Positions 35,277-44,432 of a stretch of 64,000 bases of DNA are shown here, piece after piece (within the stretch, counting starts at the first letter, position 1; each line of letters opens with the position of its first letter). The translations under genes were made by a program, and so were the position numbers. The notes under the pieces were generated by a model, which worked only from the letters and a program-made list of their open reading frames with translations, was not told the origin of the DNA and made no database searches. Source of the stretch: Eggerthellaceae bacterium (lineage in GTDB: Bacteria > Actinomycetota > Coriobacteriia > Coriobacteriales > Eggerthellaceae); assembly GCA_015062605.1 (NCBI GenBank), contig SUUI01000001.1, positions 1 through 64,000 on the forward strand, written 5' to 3'.

Positions 35277-35858
35277 TTAGAAGTAACGCTTCAGCAAGCC
35301 TTCGAGCGCCTTGCCGTGGCGAGCCTCATCGCGCGCCATCTCGTGCACGGTGTCGTGAATGGCGTCGAGGCCGTTCTTCTTCGCGCATGCAGCAAGATCG
35401 AACTTGCCCTGCGTTGCGCCGTATTCGCAATCAACACGCCAAGCGAGATTCGCCTTCGTGTCCGCCTTCATGTTCGGCTCGAGATCCTCGCCTAAAAGCT
35501 CCGCAAACTTCGCGGCATGCTCAGCCTCTTCGAACGCGGCCTTCTCCCAATACAGGCCGATTTCCGGATAGCCCTCGCGATGCGCGATGCGAGCCATGCA
35601 CAGATACATGCCTACCTCGGAGCACTCGCCGTTAAAGTTTGCCTTCAGCTGCTCGAAGATGTAGGCCTTGGTCTCGTCGTCGATGTCCGGATTGTCCTTG
35701 ACAGTCTTCGCGTAGATGCCGTACTCATGCTCAGCCGCGAGCTTCAATTCGCCCTCGACCTTCTCAAACATGCTGGCTGGCGCATGGCAGACAGGGCACT
35801 CTTCCGGCGGTTGCTCACCCTCATAGATGTAACCGCATACTTTGCATACCCATTTCAT
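35277..35858 (-). CDS. Reverse rubrerythrin (N-terminal rubredoxin, C-terminal ferritin-like)
   Basis: 193 residues, with GGAGGAGGAAAC before the ATG. The rubredoxin iron site is at the N-terminus, C5-x2-C8 and C21-x2-C24, the opposite order to classic rubrerythrin. The di-iron four-helix domain follows, with Glu/His ligands in [21 protein letters not shown] and [12 protein letters not shown]. These proteins reduce hydrogen peroxide in anaerobes, fed by NADH through a rubredoxin-type route. It is a single gene with a TATAAT about 85 bases upstream. Confidence 0.92.
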   Translation of the reverse strand: MKWVCKVCGYIYEGEQPPEECPVCHAPASMFEKVEGELKLAAEHEYGIYAKTVKDNPDIDDETKAYIFEQLKANFNGECSEVGMYLCMARIAHREGYPEIGLYWEKAAFEEAEHAAKFAELLGEDLEPNMKADTKANLAWRVDCEYGATQGKFDLAACAKKNGLDAIHDTVHEMARDEARHGKALEGLLKRYF

Positions 35859-35943
35859 GTGGTTTCCTCCTCCTCTCGGAAGCCTTGTAAGACAAGGCGG
35901 CTTCGGGTTTCGGCAGGTTCACGCTGCCGTTTTCTCGCATATC

Positions 35944-35980
35944 ATTATAGTATATCGGGCGCTTCGAAAAGCGCCCGATA
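35944..35980 (-). promoter_or_regulatory. Rubrerythrin -10 (TATAAT) next to a strong hairpin
   Basis: TATAAT on the minus strand at 35944-35949. Just upstream is a 12-base perfect stem TATCGGGCGCTT / AAGCGCCCGATA with a CGAA loop (35953-35980), lying about 28 bases after the NSS transporter stop. The hairpin lacks a U-tract but could end the transporter transcript. It also covers the -35 position of the rubrerythrin promoter. Confidence 0.5.
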
Positions 35981-36008
35981 TCGACTTAACACAATGGCAT
36001 GGACAGCG

Positions 36009-37409
36009 TCATGATATGAACTTCGGCAACCACCCCAACACCAAGATCAGGATGATGAGCACGGGTGCACCGAACTTGAGCCAGCCGTACATGAACCGCG
36101 GGAAACGAGGTCCCTTGCCTTGGTCGGCCTCAGCGAGGAAGTTATCCCAACCCCAACCATTCTTCCACGTGCAGAAGAGCACGAAAATCAAGCTACCGAT
36201 AGGTAGGATGTTGTTCGAAACGAGGAAGTCCTCCAGGTCCATGATGCCGCCGAACATGCCGAACTGTACGTCAGACCACACATTGAAACCAAGAGCCGCA
36301 GGAATGGAGAGCACGAGGACAAGCGGGCCGTTGATGCAAATGGACTTGCGGCGGCTCCAGCCCCACTCGTCCATGCCGAAGCAGATGATGTTCTCGTATA
36401 CGGCGACGACAGTCGAAAGCGCCGCGAAGCTCATCAGCAAGAAGAACAGCGAGCCCCAAAGGCGCCCGAGCTCCATCTGCGCGAAGACGCATGGGAGCGT
36501 TTGCAATACCAACGTCGGACCTGCGTCAGGATTGACGCCGTACGCAAAGCACGAGGAGAAGATGATGAGGCCGGCGGACAGCGCGATGAGCGTGTCGAGT
36601 GCAGCAACCGAGATGCCCTCGCCCATCAACTTGCGATCGCGGGATAGGTAGCTACCGAAGATCGCCATGGATCCTATGCCGACGGACAACGTGAAGAACG
36701 AATGGCCAAGCGCCGCGTTCGCAGCTTCTCCGAAACTGCTCAAGCTTGAGAAGAGCGCCCCGAAATCGGGCATCAGGTAGAACTCTAGACCCGCTTCCGC
36801 GCCGGGAAGCGTGCAACAGCGGATTCCAAGCACCACGATGAGAACGATCAGGCCGATCATCAGGAACTTCGATGCACGTTCAACGCCTTTGCGGACGCCG
36901 AAGCTGCAGACGATCAGGCCGATTGCCCACACTACCACAAGCCAGAACACCATCTGGAAAGGACTCGACATCATCTCTCCGGTGATAGCGATCGACTGCT
37001 CGGCCGTAATGCCTTCGAGTTGACCGGTCGCTGTCTTAAAGAAGTAGTTAACCAGCCAGCCGGCGACCATCGCGTAAAACATCATGAGTAGGTAATTGCC
37101 TGCGATGGCAACCCATTTGAACCAGTGCCAGCGGGTGCCCTTAGGCTCCAACGCGTTGAACAGTCCCGCGATGCTCTTTTGGCTACCACGGCCAAGGGAG
37201 AACTCCATGACCATGATCGGCAAGCCCAAAAGCACTAGGCAGATCAGATAGATGACGACGAATGCCGCGCCGCCGTATTGGCCCGTGATGTAAGGAAACT
37301 TCCAAACGTTTCCCAAACCGACCGCGCAGCCAACGCTTGCTAGAATAAAGCCCATTCGCGATGCGAAATGCTCACGACCACCTGAAGTCTTCACGGGTTT
37401 CTGCGCCAT
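36009..37409 (-). CDS. Neurotransmitter:sodium symporter family transporter
   Basis: 466 residues, LeuT fold, 11-12 membrane segments. The first segment has GFILASVGCAVGLGNVWKFP with the unwound Gly motif and the Na sites, followed by YGGAAFVVIYL and GLPIMVMEFSLGR. Relatives take up amino acids or related compounds with sodium. The substrate is unknown. AGGAGG lies about 12 bases before the ATG. It is divergent from the nitroreductase gene. Confidence 0.92.
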   Translation of the reverse strand: MAQKPVKTSGGREHFASRMGFILASVGCAVGLGNVWKFPYITGQYGGAAFVVIYLICLVLLGLPIMVMEFSLGRGSQKSIAGLFNALEPKGTRWHWFKWVAIAGNYLLMMFYAMVAGWLVNYFFKTATGQLEGITAEQSIAITGEMMSSPFQMVFWLVVVWAIGLIVCSFGVRKGVERASKFLMIGLIVLIVVLGIRCCTLPGAEAGLEFYLMPDFGALFSSLSSFGEAANAALGHSFFTLSVGIGSMAIFGSYLSRDRKLMGEGISVAALDTLIALSAGLIIFSSCFAYGVNPDAGPTLVLQTLPCVFAQMELGRLWGSLFFLLMSFAALSTVVAVYENIICFGMDEWGWSRRKSICINGPLVLVLSIPAALGFNVWSDVQFGMFGGIMDLEDFLVSNNILPIGSLIFVLFCTWKNGWGWDNFLAEADQGKGPRFPRFMYGWLKFGAPVLIILILVLGWLPKFIS

Positions 37410-37428
37410 AGTATATTTTGACCTCCTC

Positions 37429-37458
37429 TTGATACTAACTGATTTAAGGTACCATAAT
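37429..37458 (+). promoter_or_regulatory. Promoter of the nitroreductase gene
   Basis: TTGATA (37429-37434), an 18-base spacer, and CATAAT (37453-37458), about 68 bases before the chosen start. Confidence 0.5.
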
Positions 37459-37526
37459 CAGCACTAGTAGGAATGATGCATTTTGACGATGAACAAAATT
37501 TTCCGCTCGCAAAAGAAAGGATGCTT

Positions 37527-38045
37527 ATGGAACTGCAAGCCGCATTAGAACAGCGTTACTCCTGCCGTAGTTTTCTACCCGATGCTCCAACGCAAGAGCA
37601 AGTCAATGCGATTCTGGAAGCTGGCCGTATCGCGCCGACTGCCCGCAATCTTCAGCCGCAACGCATCTGGGTCATCACGAAGAAAGAGGATCTCGAAAAG
37701 ATCTATTCGTGCACGCCTTGCCAATACGGCGCGCCAGTCGTGTTCATCATCGGCTACGACACTGATGTTGCCATGATGCATATGCAAGCTCGCGAACCAT
37801 GGAGCTTCGGCAACGTCGACTCGGCAAGCGCACTGGTCCAGATGCTCCTCAAGGCAACCGACCTCGGATTGGCAACATGCTGGATAGGTCTGTACGACGA
37901 TATGGCTATACGCGCCAATTTCCCAATTCCCGAGAATGTCGAGCTGCGCGCACTCGTGTTCCTCGGAACCCCTGCCGAAGACGGCGAGCCGAGCCCGAGG
38001 CATACTGAGCGTCTGCCGCTCGACCAAACCGTCACATGGCTATAA
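37527..38045 (+). CDS. Nitroreductase-family flavoprotein
   Basis: 172 residues from the ATG at 37527, which has AAAGGA five bases upstream. The ATG at 37521 touches that site, and the frame is open to 37473. The FMN-binding Arg-Ser block is YSCRSFLPDAP, followed by ILEAGRIAPTARNLQP and, near the C-terminus, LGLATCWIGLYDD. Members reduce nitro groups, quinones or enones with NAD(P)H. The true substrate is not readable. It is a single gene with a strong terminator. Confidence 0.9.
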   Translation: MELQAALEQRYSCRSFLPDAPTQEQVNAILEAGRIAPTARNLQPQRIWVITKKEDLEKIYSCTPCQYGAPVVFIIGYDTDVAMMHMQAREPWSFGNVDSASALVQMLLKATDLGLATCWIGLYDDMAIRANFPIPENVELRALVFLGTPAEDGEPSPRHTERLPLDQTVTWL

Positions 38046-38105
38046 GAGCCGCTCTTTCTATCATATTTGATTGAAAGAATGCGCCCCGAAAAGCTCCCTG
38101 AGAAA

Positions 38106-38136
38106 AAGGGCCTGACCATGATGGTCAGGCCCTTCA
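38106..38136. terminator. Terminator between nitroreductase and PfkB kinase genes
   Basis: A near-perfect 14-base stem AAGGGCCTGACCAT / ATGGTCAGGCCCTT centred on 38120, flanked by A-rich sequence on the left and TTCAT on the right. It suits both convergent genes. Confidence 0.85.
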
Positions 38137-38158
38137 TATTGGATATCATCTCGACGTA

Positions 38159-39079
38159 TTACTTGGCATCCATCAGTGAAGCATACTGCTCATCGGTAAG
38201 CGAAGCCCCCACTACTTGACAGACTGCCTCGCCCATCCGATTGGCAAACTGCAATGTCGAGAGCCAGTCTGAACCTTTCGCACGCTGCGCCAACACGGCG
38301 CCAAGATGCGAATCCCCAGCCCCCGTCGTGTCGATCGCGTGAATGGCATGGGCCGTAGCATAATAATGCTTGCCATGCTCGAACGCATGGCTGCCGTGCG
38401 CGCCGTCAGTAACGACAACGGCAACGCCACATTGCTTGGCCATCTCCGCACCCGCAGCTTCTAATGAATCCGAATCGGTGAATGCGCAAACTTCGGCAGC
38501 ATTGAGATGCCAATTCGCCTGCAGCGAAATCAAACGGCCGATGCGTTCGGTATCGATTTGCGCAACAGATGGTCCAGGCGAGAACCATATCTCTAGTTCA
38601 GGATGTTGCTCGAGGAAATCGATGATCAAATCGCCCCCAGCGCCACCGATTTCATAACCGCATACCTCTACGAAACCGAAACCTGTCGTATCAATCGATT
38701 GCAGCCAATACGGTTCGCTTAAACGTTCGATTCCTGGCAGCGTTATCATTGTGCGTTCGCCATCAGGTTGCACAAGGCATATAGCGGCACCGTTGTCGGG
38801 AGCACCCTCGATACGGAGCACATCCATGCCGCGCTTTGCGAGCTCGTATTGCGCGAATGCGGCGTACGGCCCCACGCCGATGGGGGCGATCAGGCGTGTT
38901 TTTCCTCCTGCAAGGCGAATCGCATTCGCGGTATTGTAGGCACAGCCTCCCAATGCTTGACGATAACCATCCGCAATCACGCCCTGGCCTGGAGATGGAA
39001 TAGCATCAACCGGACACAGTATATCCACCATGATCGAGCCGATGCACAACACACCGGTTTGATTATTGAGAGAATTCAT
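38159..39079 (-). CDS. PfkB-family carbohydrate/nucleoside kinase
   Basis: 306 residues. The N-terminal signature GGCAYNTANAIRLAGG and the C-terminal catalytic DTTGAGDSHLGAVLAQ (anion hole and base Asp) are intact. The substrate could be a sugar, sugar phosphate or nucleoside. It starts three bases after mscL ends, so the two are probably one transcript. A link to the FucI-like genes 5 kb away is possible but has no direct evidence. Confidence 0.9.
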   Translation of the reverse strand: MNSLNNQTGVLCIGSIMVDILCPVDAIPSPGQGVIADGYRQALGGCAYNTANAIRLAGGKTRLIAPIGVGPYAAFAQYELAKRGMDVLRIEGAPDNGAAICLVQPDGERTMITLPGIERLSEPYWLQSIDTTGFGFVEVCGYEIGGAGGDLIIDFLEQHPELEIWFSPGPSVAQIDTERIGRLISLQANWHLNAAEVCAFTDSDSLEAAGAEMAKQCGVAVVVTDGAHGSHAFEHGKHYYATAHAIHAIDTTGAGDSHLGAVLAQRAKGSDWLSTLQFANRMGEAVCQVVGASLTDEQYASLMDAK

Positions 39080-39082
39080 CGA

Positions 39083-39568
39083 TTATTCGACTTTCTCTTC
39101 GATGGCTTCTTCATCCGCCGAAGCGCCAGCAGGTTTATCGAACGCACCAGCGCAGTGCGGGCAACGCGTTGCGCCTTCCTTGACTTCCTCGAGGCAGAAC
39201 GGGCACAGGATCGGCTCGGCTGCAGCCTCTTCCTCCTCGTCCTTTTTGATTGCTTTCTCCGCCGTTGTCCTCATCTTGTTAAAGCCCTTTACCACAAGAA
39301 AGACGACGATCGCGACCAGAAGGAAGTTGATGACAGCACCGATGAATGCCCCGAAATCGATAGCGGTACCCGGGACAACCATGCCTCCGACTGCCACGCC
39401 ATCAGGACCAACGGTGCCACCCGTGGCAGCACTGATCAACGGCGTCACGATATTGGTTGTGAGTGCCGTCACGATAGCGGTGAACGCAGCGCCGATAGTC
39501 ACGCCAACGGCCATGTCCATGACATTACCCTTGTTGATAAATTCCTTGAATTCGGATACGAGGCTCAT
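39083..39568 (-). CDS. mscL: MscL channel with a C-terminal zinc ribbon
   Basis: 161 residues, with AAAGGAG before the ATG. The MscL core spans about 1-105: FKEFINKGNVMDMAVGVTIG, the loop, and VINFLLVAIVVFLVVKGFN. After an acidic Glu/Ala linker come C122-P-F-C125 and C136-P-H-C139, a zinc-ribbon knuckle pair, then an acidic tail. MscL opens under membrane tension to dump solutes. The ribbon is not part of the classic channel, and its ligand or role is unknown. Confidence 0.92.
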   Translation of the reverse strand: MSLVSEFKEFINKGNVMDMAVGVTIGAAFTAIVTALTTNIVTPLISAATGGTVGPDGVAVGGMVVPGTAIDFGAFIGAVINFLLVAIVVFLVVKGFNKMRTTAEKAIKKDEEEEAAAEPILCPFCLEEVKEGATRCPHCAGAFDKPAGASADEEAIEEKVE

Positions 39569-39765
39569 AGCATCTCCTTTCAGATTTAAAACCGCTTGTC
39601 AGTATACGCTTTTCATCCTCGGAAAAGAGACAACACATATGAAATCCCCTTTCTCTCGCCATTCGGGAACCGTGTTTGCGCGCCGTTGCCCGAATACGTT
39701 CGTGCTATGATGCATACGATGGATTCAAAACGCCATATCAAGATGGAGTAGCAAAGGAGTCAAGC

Positions 39766-40710
39766 ATGGCAAGCAAGGGAACGCGCGATTTCGCGCTCGT
39801 GCTTTCTGGAGGCGCAGCGAAAGGCATCTACCACATCGGAGCTCTAAAGGCGATACGGGAGTACGGCTTGAACATCATCGCTATGTCGGGCAGCTCCGTT
39901 GGCGGACTCAACGCAGTAGGCTTGACCTTCCTGGATCCTGCTCGCATCGAGGAAATGTGGGATGCATTCCGATTCGACAACTTCTACACTGCAGCAGATT
40001 CACCCGATAGCAGCCTATCATCGCAAACCGGCGTGCGTGCCGTAATCGAAGAGCTGGTCACAGAAGACATCTTCCCTGTTTCGAAGCCCGTCTACGTGAC
40101 TATAGCCAATTCCCAAGGTACGCCAGAATACATAGACTTGGCTGGTCGTCCGAGACGTGAGGTCATCGATCTATTGCTGGCAACATGCGCGATGCCGATA
40201 GTCTTCTCGCCAGTCACCTTCGAGGGCGAAGCATATATGGATGGTGGCGTCGTGGACAATCTGCCCGTCCTGCCGATTTACCTCGATGGGTACCGTGATG
40301 TCATCAGCATCAGTGCATCGCAAACGCTCAAAATCGATAAAGACAAGTACTTCTTCGACAACCTCATCGAGATCACGCCAAGTAAGGACTTGGGCGGCAT
40401 TATAGACGGAACGCTGAATTTCTCAGTGACCAGCAAGGCATTCGCAAAAGAGCTGGGCTATCTTGACGCAAAGCGCGCCATCGAGAAATACCTGATCGAA
40501 CACGACATGGCAACGCCTGACATGGCCAAGCAAGCCCAAATGGTTGACGAAGGATACGGCTATAGCACGAAGAGCTATGAGCAGAAGCTTGCCGAAGCGC
40601 AGGCCGCCCGGGAGGAAGCTGATTATCAGAATGCCCGCAAAGCCGCTAAGCATGCCGAGTTAGAGGACCGCATATCCTCTACATTCGATAAACTTGAGAA
40701 ATTCTTATAG
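39766..40710 (+). CDS. Patatin-like phospholipase
   Basis: 314 residues from an ATG with AAAGGAG six bases upstream. The oxyanion loop SGGAAKGIYHIGAL, the nucleophile GSSVGG (Ser in Gly-x-Ser-x-Gly), and the catalytic Asp in MDGGVVDNLPV are all present. There is no signal peptide, so it acts in the cytoplasm or at the inner membrane face. The last 60 residues are highly charged and helical (EQKLAEAQAAREEADYQ), likely a coiled coil. It converges on the DtxR-type gene with a nine-base gap. Confidence 0.9.
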   Translation: MASKGTRDFALVLSGGAAKGIYHIGALKAIREYGLNIIAMSGSSVGGLNAVGLTFLDPARIEEMWDAFRFDNFYTAADSPDSSLSSQTGVRAVIEELVTEDIFPVSKPVYVTIANSQGTPEYIDLAGRPRREVIDLLLATCAMPIVFSPVTFEGEAYMDGGVVDNLPVLPIYLDGYRDVISISASQTLKIDKDKYFFDNLIEITPSKDLGGIIDGTLNFSVTSKAFAKELGYLDAKRAIEKYLIEHDMATPDMAKQAQMVDEGYGYSTKSYEQKLAEAQAAREEADYQNARKAAKHAELEDRISSTFDKLEKFL

Positions 40711-40719
40711 GAGTCTGCG

Positions 40720-41115
40720 TTACTTTGCAGGGCAACATCCAAGGGATTGGCGAATGTGCTCAGTCCAACGTTGGAATGTATCTTCGCTGATAACATGCTC
40801 GATGCAGCACGCCTCGTTTTCGGCAACATCTGCCTTGACTCCCAATACTTCCGTGAAGAAGCGTGTAAGCGTATTGTGACGCTCGAGCACCGCTGCGCCA
40901 TACGTTGCACCGGCGTCCGTAAGATAGATATCGCCGTAGGGCTGCTGCTCGATAAAACCTTCTTCTCTGAGCACGGCGACGGCCTTATTGACGCTTGGCT
41001 TCGAAACCCCAAGACGGTTTGCAAGATCAACTGAGCGAACTGGCAAGCGATCTGTACCAGCAAGTATCACGATAGCCTCAAGATAGTCCTCGTTAGCTTG
41101 GGTTAGTTTTGCCAT
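40720..41115 (-). CDS. DtxR/MntR-type metal-dependent regulator
   Basis: 131 residues from an ATG with GGGGA seven bases upstream. The N-terminal winged helix (LTQANEDYLEAI, RSVDLANRLGVSKPSVNKAV) is typical. The dimer domain has ERHNTLTRFFTEVLGV, EAC-CIEH and a C-terminal HIRQSLGC. It has no SH3-like third domain, as in MntR. Fe or Mn is the usual co-repressor. Divergent from gtrA. Confidence 0.88.
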   Translation of the reverse strand: MAKLTQANEDYLEAIVILAGTDRLPVRSVDLANRLGVSKPSVNKAVAVLREEGFIEQQPYGDIYLTDAGATYGAAVLERHNTLTRFFTEVLGVKADVAENEACCIEHVISEDTFQRWTEHIRQSLGCCPAK

Positions 41116-41234
41116 ACTCGTATCCCCTTCTTGATGTATCAACGCACTTACATGGTACCTTAATTCACTGGTTGGCATATGCAGATTCTATCAATGGCAC
41201 TACCAGAAAACGCTATCGTTATATACTTTACCGC

Positions 41235-41639
41235 ATGAAGAAGCTCTTCGCACAGTTTATGAAATTCGGAGTTGTCGGCGTCCTCGCGTTCGCGTTGGAT
41301 TATGGCCTTCTCGCCTTCTTCACCGAGATACTCGGAATCGACTACCTCTTAAGCGCGACTTTAAGCTACATCATCTCCACTGTGTTCAATTATCTTGCGT
41401 CCATGCGCTTCGTGTTCCGCCACCGCGAGAATATGAGCAGAACGCGGGAGTTCGTGCTTTTCTTCATCGGATCGCTCATCGGCCTGGGAATAAACGACGG
41501 CTGCATGTGGCTGGGCGTCGAACTCCTCGGAGTGCACTATCTGATCACGAAGCTGTTCGCTACATTCGTTGTCGCCATCTGGAATTTCGTGACACGCAAG
41601 ATATTCCTCGACGCAGATCGGGAAACGCCCGAATCCTGA
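41235..41639 (+). CDS. gtrA: GtrA-family membrane protein
   Basis: 134 residues with four hydrophobic segments. The family start FMKFGVVGVLAFALDYGLL and the motif YIISTVFNYLASMRFVF are present. GtrA-type proteins are thought to flip undecaprenyl-linked sugars. A weak ribosome site lies upstream, and a TATACT sits only seven bases before the ATG. It is followed by a GT2 enzyme and a large membrane protein on the same strand. Confidence 0.88.
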   Translation: MKKLFAQFMKFGVVGVLAFALDYGLLAFFTEILGIDYLLSATLSYIISTVFNYLASMRFVFRHRENMSRTREFVLFFIGSLIGLGINDGCMWLGVELLGVHYLITKLFATFVVAIWNFVTRKIFLDADRETPES

Positions 41640-41779
41640 TTCCCGCCACGATCATCCGCGCTGTTTGCGGTTTGCGTGTTGTCGGATAATAGTGTATAAG
41701 TGTCCACGTGTGTTTTCGCTCCTGTTTGGGCAGGACAGTTAGGCAAAAGCGTTTTCGAAAACACGATTCGGGGATAACG

Positions 41780-42766
41780 ATGAGCGCACTATCATATCAA
41801 GAAAAACGGAAGCACGTTCCCAGCTTGTGGTTCGTCATCCCCTGCTACAACGAAGAGCCCGTCATCCCCATCACCGCACCGATGTTCTTGAAGGAACTGG
41901 AGCACCTGATCGATTCAGGAAGGGTTTCCGCTGATAGCAAAATCGCCTTCGTCAACGATGGATCAACTGATTCAACATGGCAGATAATCGAAGAGCTCGC
42001 GCGGACGAACGATAGCTTCGTCGGCCTGTCTCTGTCACGCAATCGGGGGCACCAGAACGCCCTGCTCGCCGGGCTCATGGAGGCTCGCAGCCAGTGCGAC
42101 ATCACCATCTCCATCGATTGCGATGGCCAAGATGACATCACCGCTGCCACGAAAATGGTCGATGCATACCTCGATGGTGCGGAAATCGTTTACGGTGTTC
42201 GCTCGAATCGGGATAGCGATACCGCATTCAAACGTGGTTCGGCCGAGAACTTCTATCGTCTGATGAAGCTCATGGGCGCCGAAGTCGTCTTCAATCATGC
42301 TGACTATCGGCTCATCAGCTCGAAAGCGCTCAATGAATTGGCGAATTTCGGTGAAGTCAACCTTTTCTTGCGCGGACTCGTTCCCATGGTCGGATTCAAA
42401 ACCGCCGAAGTCTACTACACACGTACCGAACGCGTAGCGGGTGAAAGCCATTATCCCCTCGGGAAAATGCTCGGATTGGCACTAGACGGCATTACCAGTT
42501 TATCGGTGAAACCCATGCGTATCATCATGGGATTCGGGGCAATCTTCTTTGTCATTGGCATAGCGCTTGCAATCTGGGCGATCATCACCGCGGCAATGGG
42601 CAATGCAGTTGCTGGCTGGACATCGACGATTTGCCTCATCAGCGTCATCGGCGGCTTGCAGCTTCTTGCATTGGGCATCATCGGAGAATACGTAGGAAAG
42701 ACCTATTTGGAAACGAAGCGTCGTCCTCGCTATATTATCGAGAAGAGAACCTGGGAAGATCTCTAG
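41780..42766 (+). CDS. GtrB-like family 2 glycosyltransferase
   Basis: 328 residues. The GT2 domain has VIPCYNEEP, FVNDGSTDST and the DxD-like SIDCDGQDD, plus the RGLVPMVGF lipid-side block. Two C-terminal membrane segments (about 235-300) follow. The arrangement matches DPM1/GtrB enzymes that load a sugar on undecaprenyl phosphate. It is followed after 59 bases by the large membrane protein at 42826. Confidence 0.9.
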   Translation: MSALSYQEKRKHVPSLWFVIPCYNEEPVIPITAPMFLKELEHLIDSGRVSADSKIAFVNDGSTDSTWQIIEELARTNDSFVGLSLSRNRGHQNALLAGLMEARSQCDITISIDCDGQDDITAATKMVDAYLDGAEIVYGVRSNRDSDTAFKRGSAENFYRLMKLMGAEVVFNHADYRLISSKALNELANFGEVNLFLRGLVPMVGFKTAEVYYTRTERVAGESHYPLGKMLGLALDGITSLSVKPMRIIMGFGAIFFVIGIALAIWAIITAAMGNAVAGWTSTICLISVIGGLQLLALGIIGEYVGKTYLETKRRPRYIIEKRTWEDL

Positions 42767-42825
42767 GCCATCGTCCCGTTCCCAACCACAACGACAACCA
42801 ACTTGACACGGTAAGCCATACGTAC

Positions 42826-44427
42826 ATGCAACCACAGCTCGAACAAGACATGGCAAAAGAAAGCGCGGCTCGCAGGCCCGAAGGCGGAGTCGCCAGCTTT
42901 GCAAGAGCTGTTCCGGCTTTTCTCCAATCGGTATATGCCATATACCTTGCCCTAGCATTCATCGCTGCACTCTGCATCGCCCCGTTCGTCGAATATGCAT
43001 GCAAGCCTTCTCTGACGGATTACAATGCGCTTTTCGCTATCGCCGGAATAGCAATCGGCCTTGCGATTTGCGCGATTGCCTCGCGAACGATTGTCAGACA
43101 GAGAACACGCCGATCTTCGGCACAAAATCGTTTTGGATTGATAATCGTAATCGGAAGCATCTGCTTGCTGGCCATCCAAATCATCATCTTTCTCGGATGC
43201 CGCTTCGAAACAGGATGGGATGTTATGCGCCTCGTTCAAATGAGCAACGATGCGCAGACCATGTATGCCGAAACACTGCCCGAGTATTATTCCATTTACC
43301 CAAACCAACTATTCCTTGGCGGCTTATTCCGACGCATTGGCACCATCGTCTCGTTCTTTGGCGTTTCCGATGTGTACGCAGCGCTTACCATCTGCAGTTT
43401 GGTTTGCGTTAACGTCTCAATCGCATTTGCCGCCTTCACCGCCGAGAAACTCGCTGGAAAGACTGCCGGTTATTTCACCTTCGCGATAGCGGCATTGCTG
43501 ATCGGAATCAATCCATGGATTTTGGTTCCCTATTCGGATACATTCGCGATGCCTGCAACGACGCTTCAGTTCTGGGCATATTTCTGCGTAAAGAAAAAGC
43601 AGGTGCGCTGGCCGATCATCGCAATCTGCGCCTATATCGGCTACTGCATCAAGCCGACTGCCATCTTCGCTCTTGCCGCGATCTGCATCGTCGCATTCTG
43701 TCGATTCCTCCGAAGAAAACAACTCGAAAAAACAGAGCCGGCCCATTCGCCAAAAGAAACGATCGGGGCGATTATCGCAACATGCCTTGCATGTGCCATT
43801 GCCTTCGCCTTTACTGTCTACGTAAAGGATTTCGGCATCGAGGTCGATCAAAACCGTTCTTTCGGCATTCCTCACTATCTCATGATGGGAGCCAACGGGG
43901 AAACGAACGGCATATTCAGTTCCGATGACGTTGGCATCTCCCTCTCTGCGAGCACCGCTGAAGAGCGCTCGAAAATGAACATTGCCGAATGGAAGAAGCG
44001 CATTGCGGAGAAGGGGTTTTTTGGCTGCGGGATCCTTGCAGCACGAAAGACATTGACGAATTACACTGACGGCACGTTTGCCTTTGGCATCGAGGGCGCA
44101 TTCTTCCAGTCGGTCCAAGGCGGCAATGAAACCTTGAAATGGTTCTTCGGAATCGACAGTTCCGACCCTCCGTACGCTGTCATCGCTCAGATCCTATGGC
44201 TTATGGTTTTATTCGGAGCCATCTGGGGAAGCATTCCGAGAAAAACCGCGAATCATAAGGCGGCTGCTATCGCCATCGCTCTCCTCTTCCTTAGTGTATT
44301 CCTTATGGTTTTCGAATGCCGCGCGCGTTATCTCTACCTATTCGCGCCATCATTCGTCGTCCTGTCATCTGCAGGATGGCTTTATCTTGCGAATCTCATC
44401 GCAAATAGGCGAACCTCGAAACGCTGA
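42826..44427 (+). CDS. Polytopic membrane protein, probable GtrC-like surface glycosyltransferase
   Basis: 533 residues from the ATG at 42826. The ribosome site is poor, and an ATG at 42850 is also possible. About 12 hydrophobic segments with large extracytoplasmic loops resemble GT-C-fold transferases or O-antigen/teichoic-acid glucosyl transfer proteins. YSIYPNQLFLGGLFRRIG and VPYSDTFAMPATT are notable. As third gene after gtrA and gtrB it is the likely acceptor-specific transferase. The acceptor glycan is unknown. Confidence 0.7.
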   Translation: MQPQLEQDMAKESAARRPEGGVASFARAVPAFLQSVYAIYLALAFIAALCIAPFVEYACKPSLTDYNALFAIAGIAIGLAICAIASRTIVRQRTRRSSAQNRFGLIIVIGSICLLAIQIIIFLGCRFETGWDVMRLVQMSNDAQTMYAETLPEYYSIYPNQLFLGGLFRRIGTIVSFFGVSDVYAALTICSLVCVNVSIAFAAFTAEKLAGKTAGYFTFAIAALLIGINPWILVPYSDTFAMPATTLQFWAYFCVKKKQVRWPIIAICAYIGYCIKPTAIFALAAICIVAFCRFLRRKQLEKTEPAHSPKETIGAIIATCLACAIAFAFTVYVKDFGIEVDQNRSFGIPHYLMMGANGETNGIFSSDDVGISLSASTAEERSKMNIAEWKKRIAEKGFFGCGILAARKTLTNYTDGTFAFGIEGAFFQSVQGGNETLKWFFGIDSSDPPYAVIAQILWLMVLFGAIWGSIPRKTANHKAAAIAIALLFLSVFLMVFECRARYLYLFAPSFVVLSSAGWLYLANLIANRRTSKR

Positions 44428-44432
44428 AAGCG

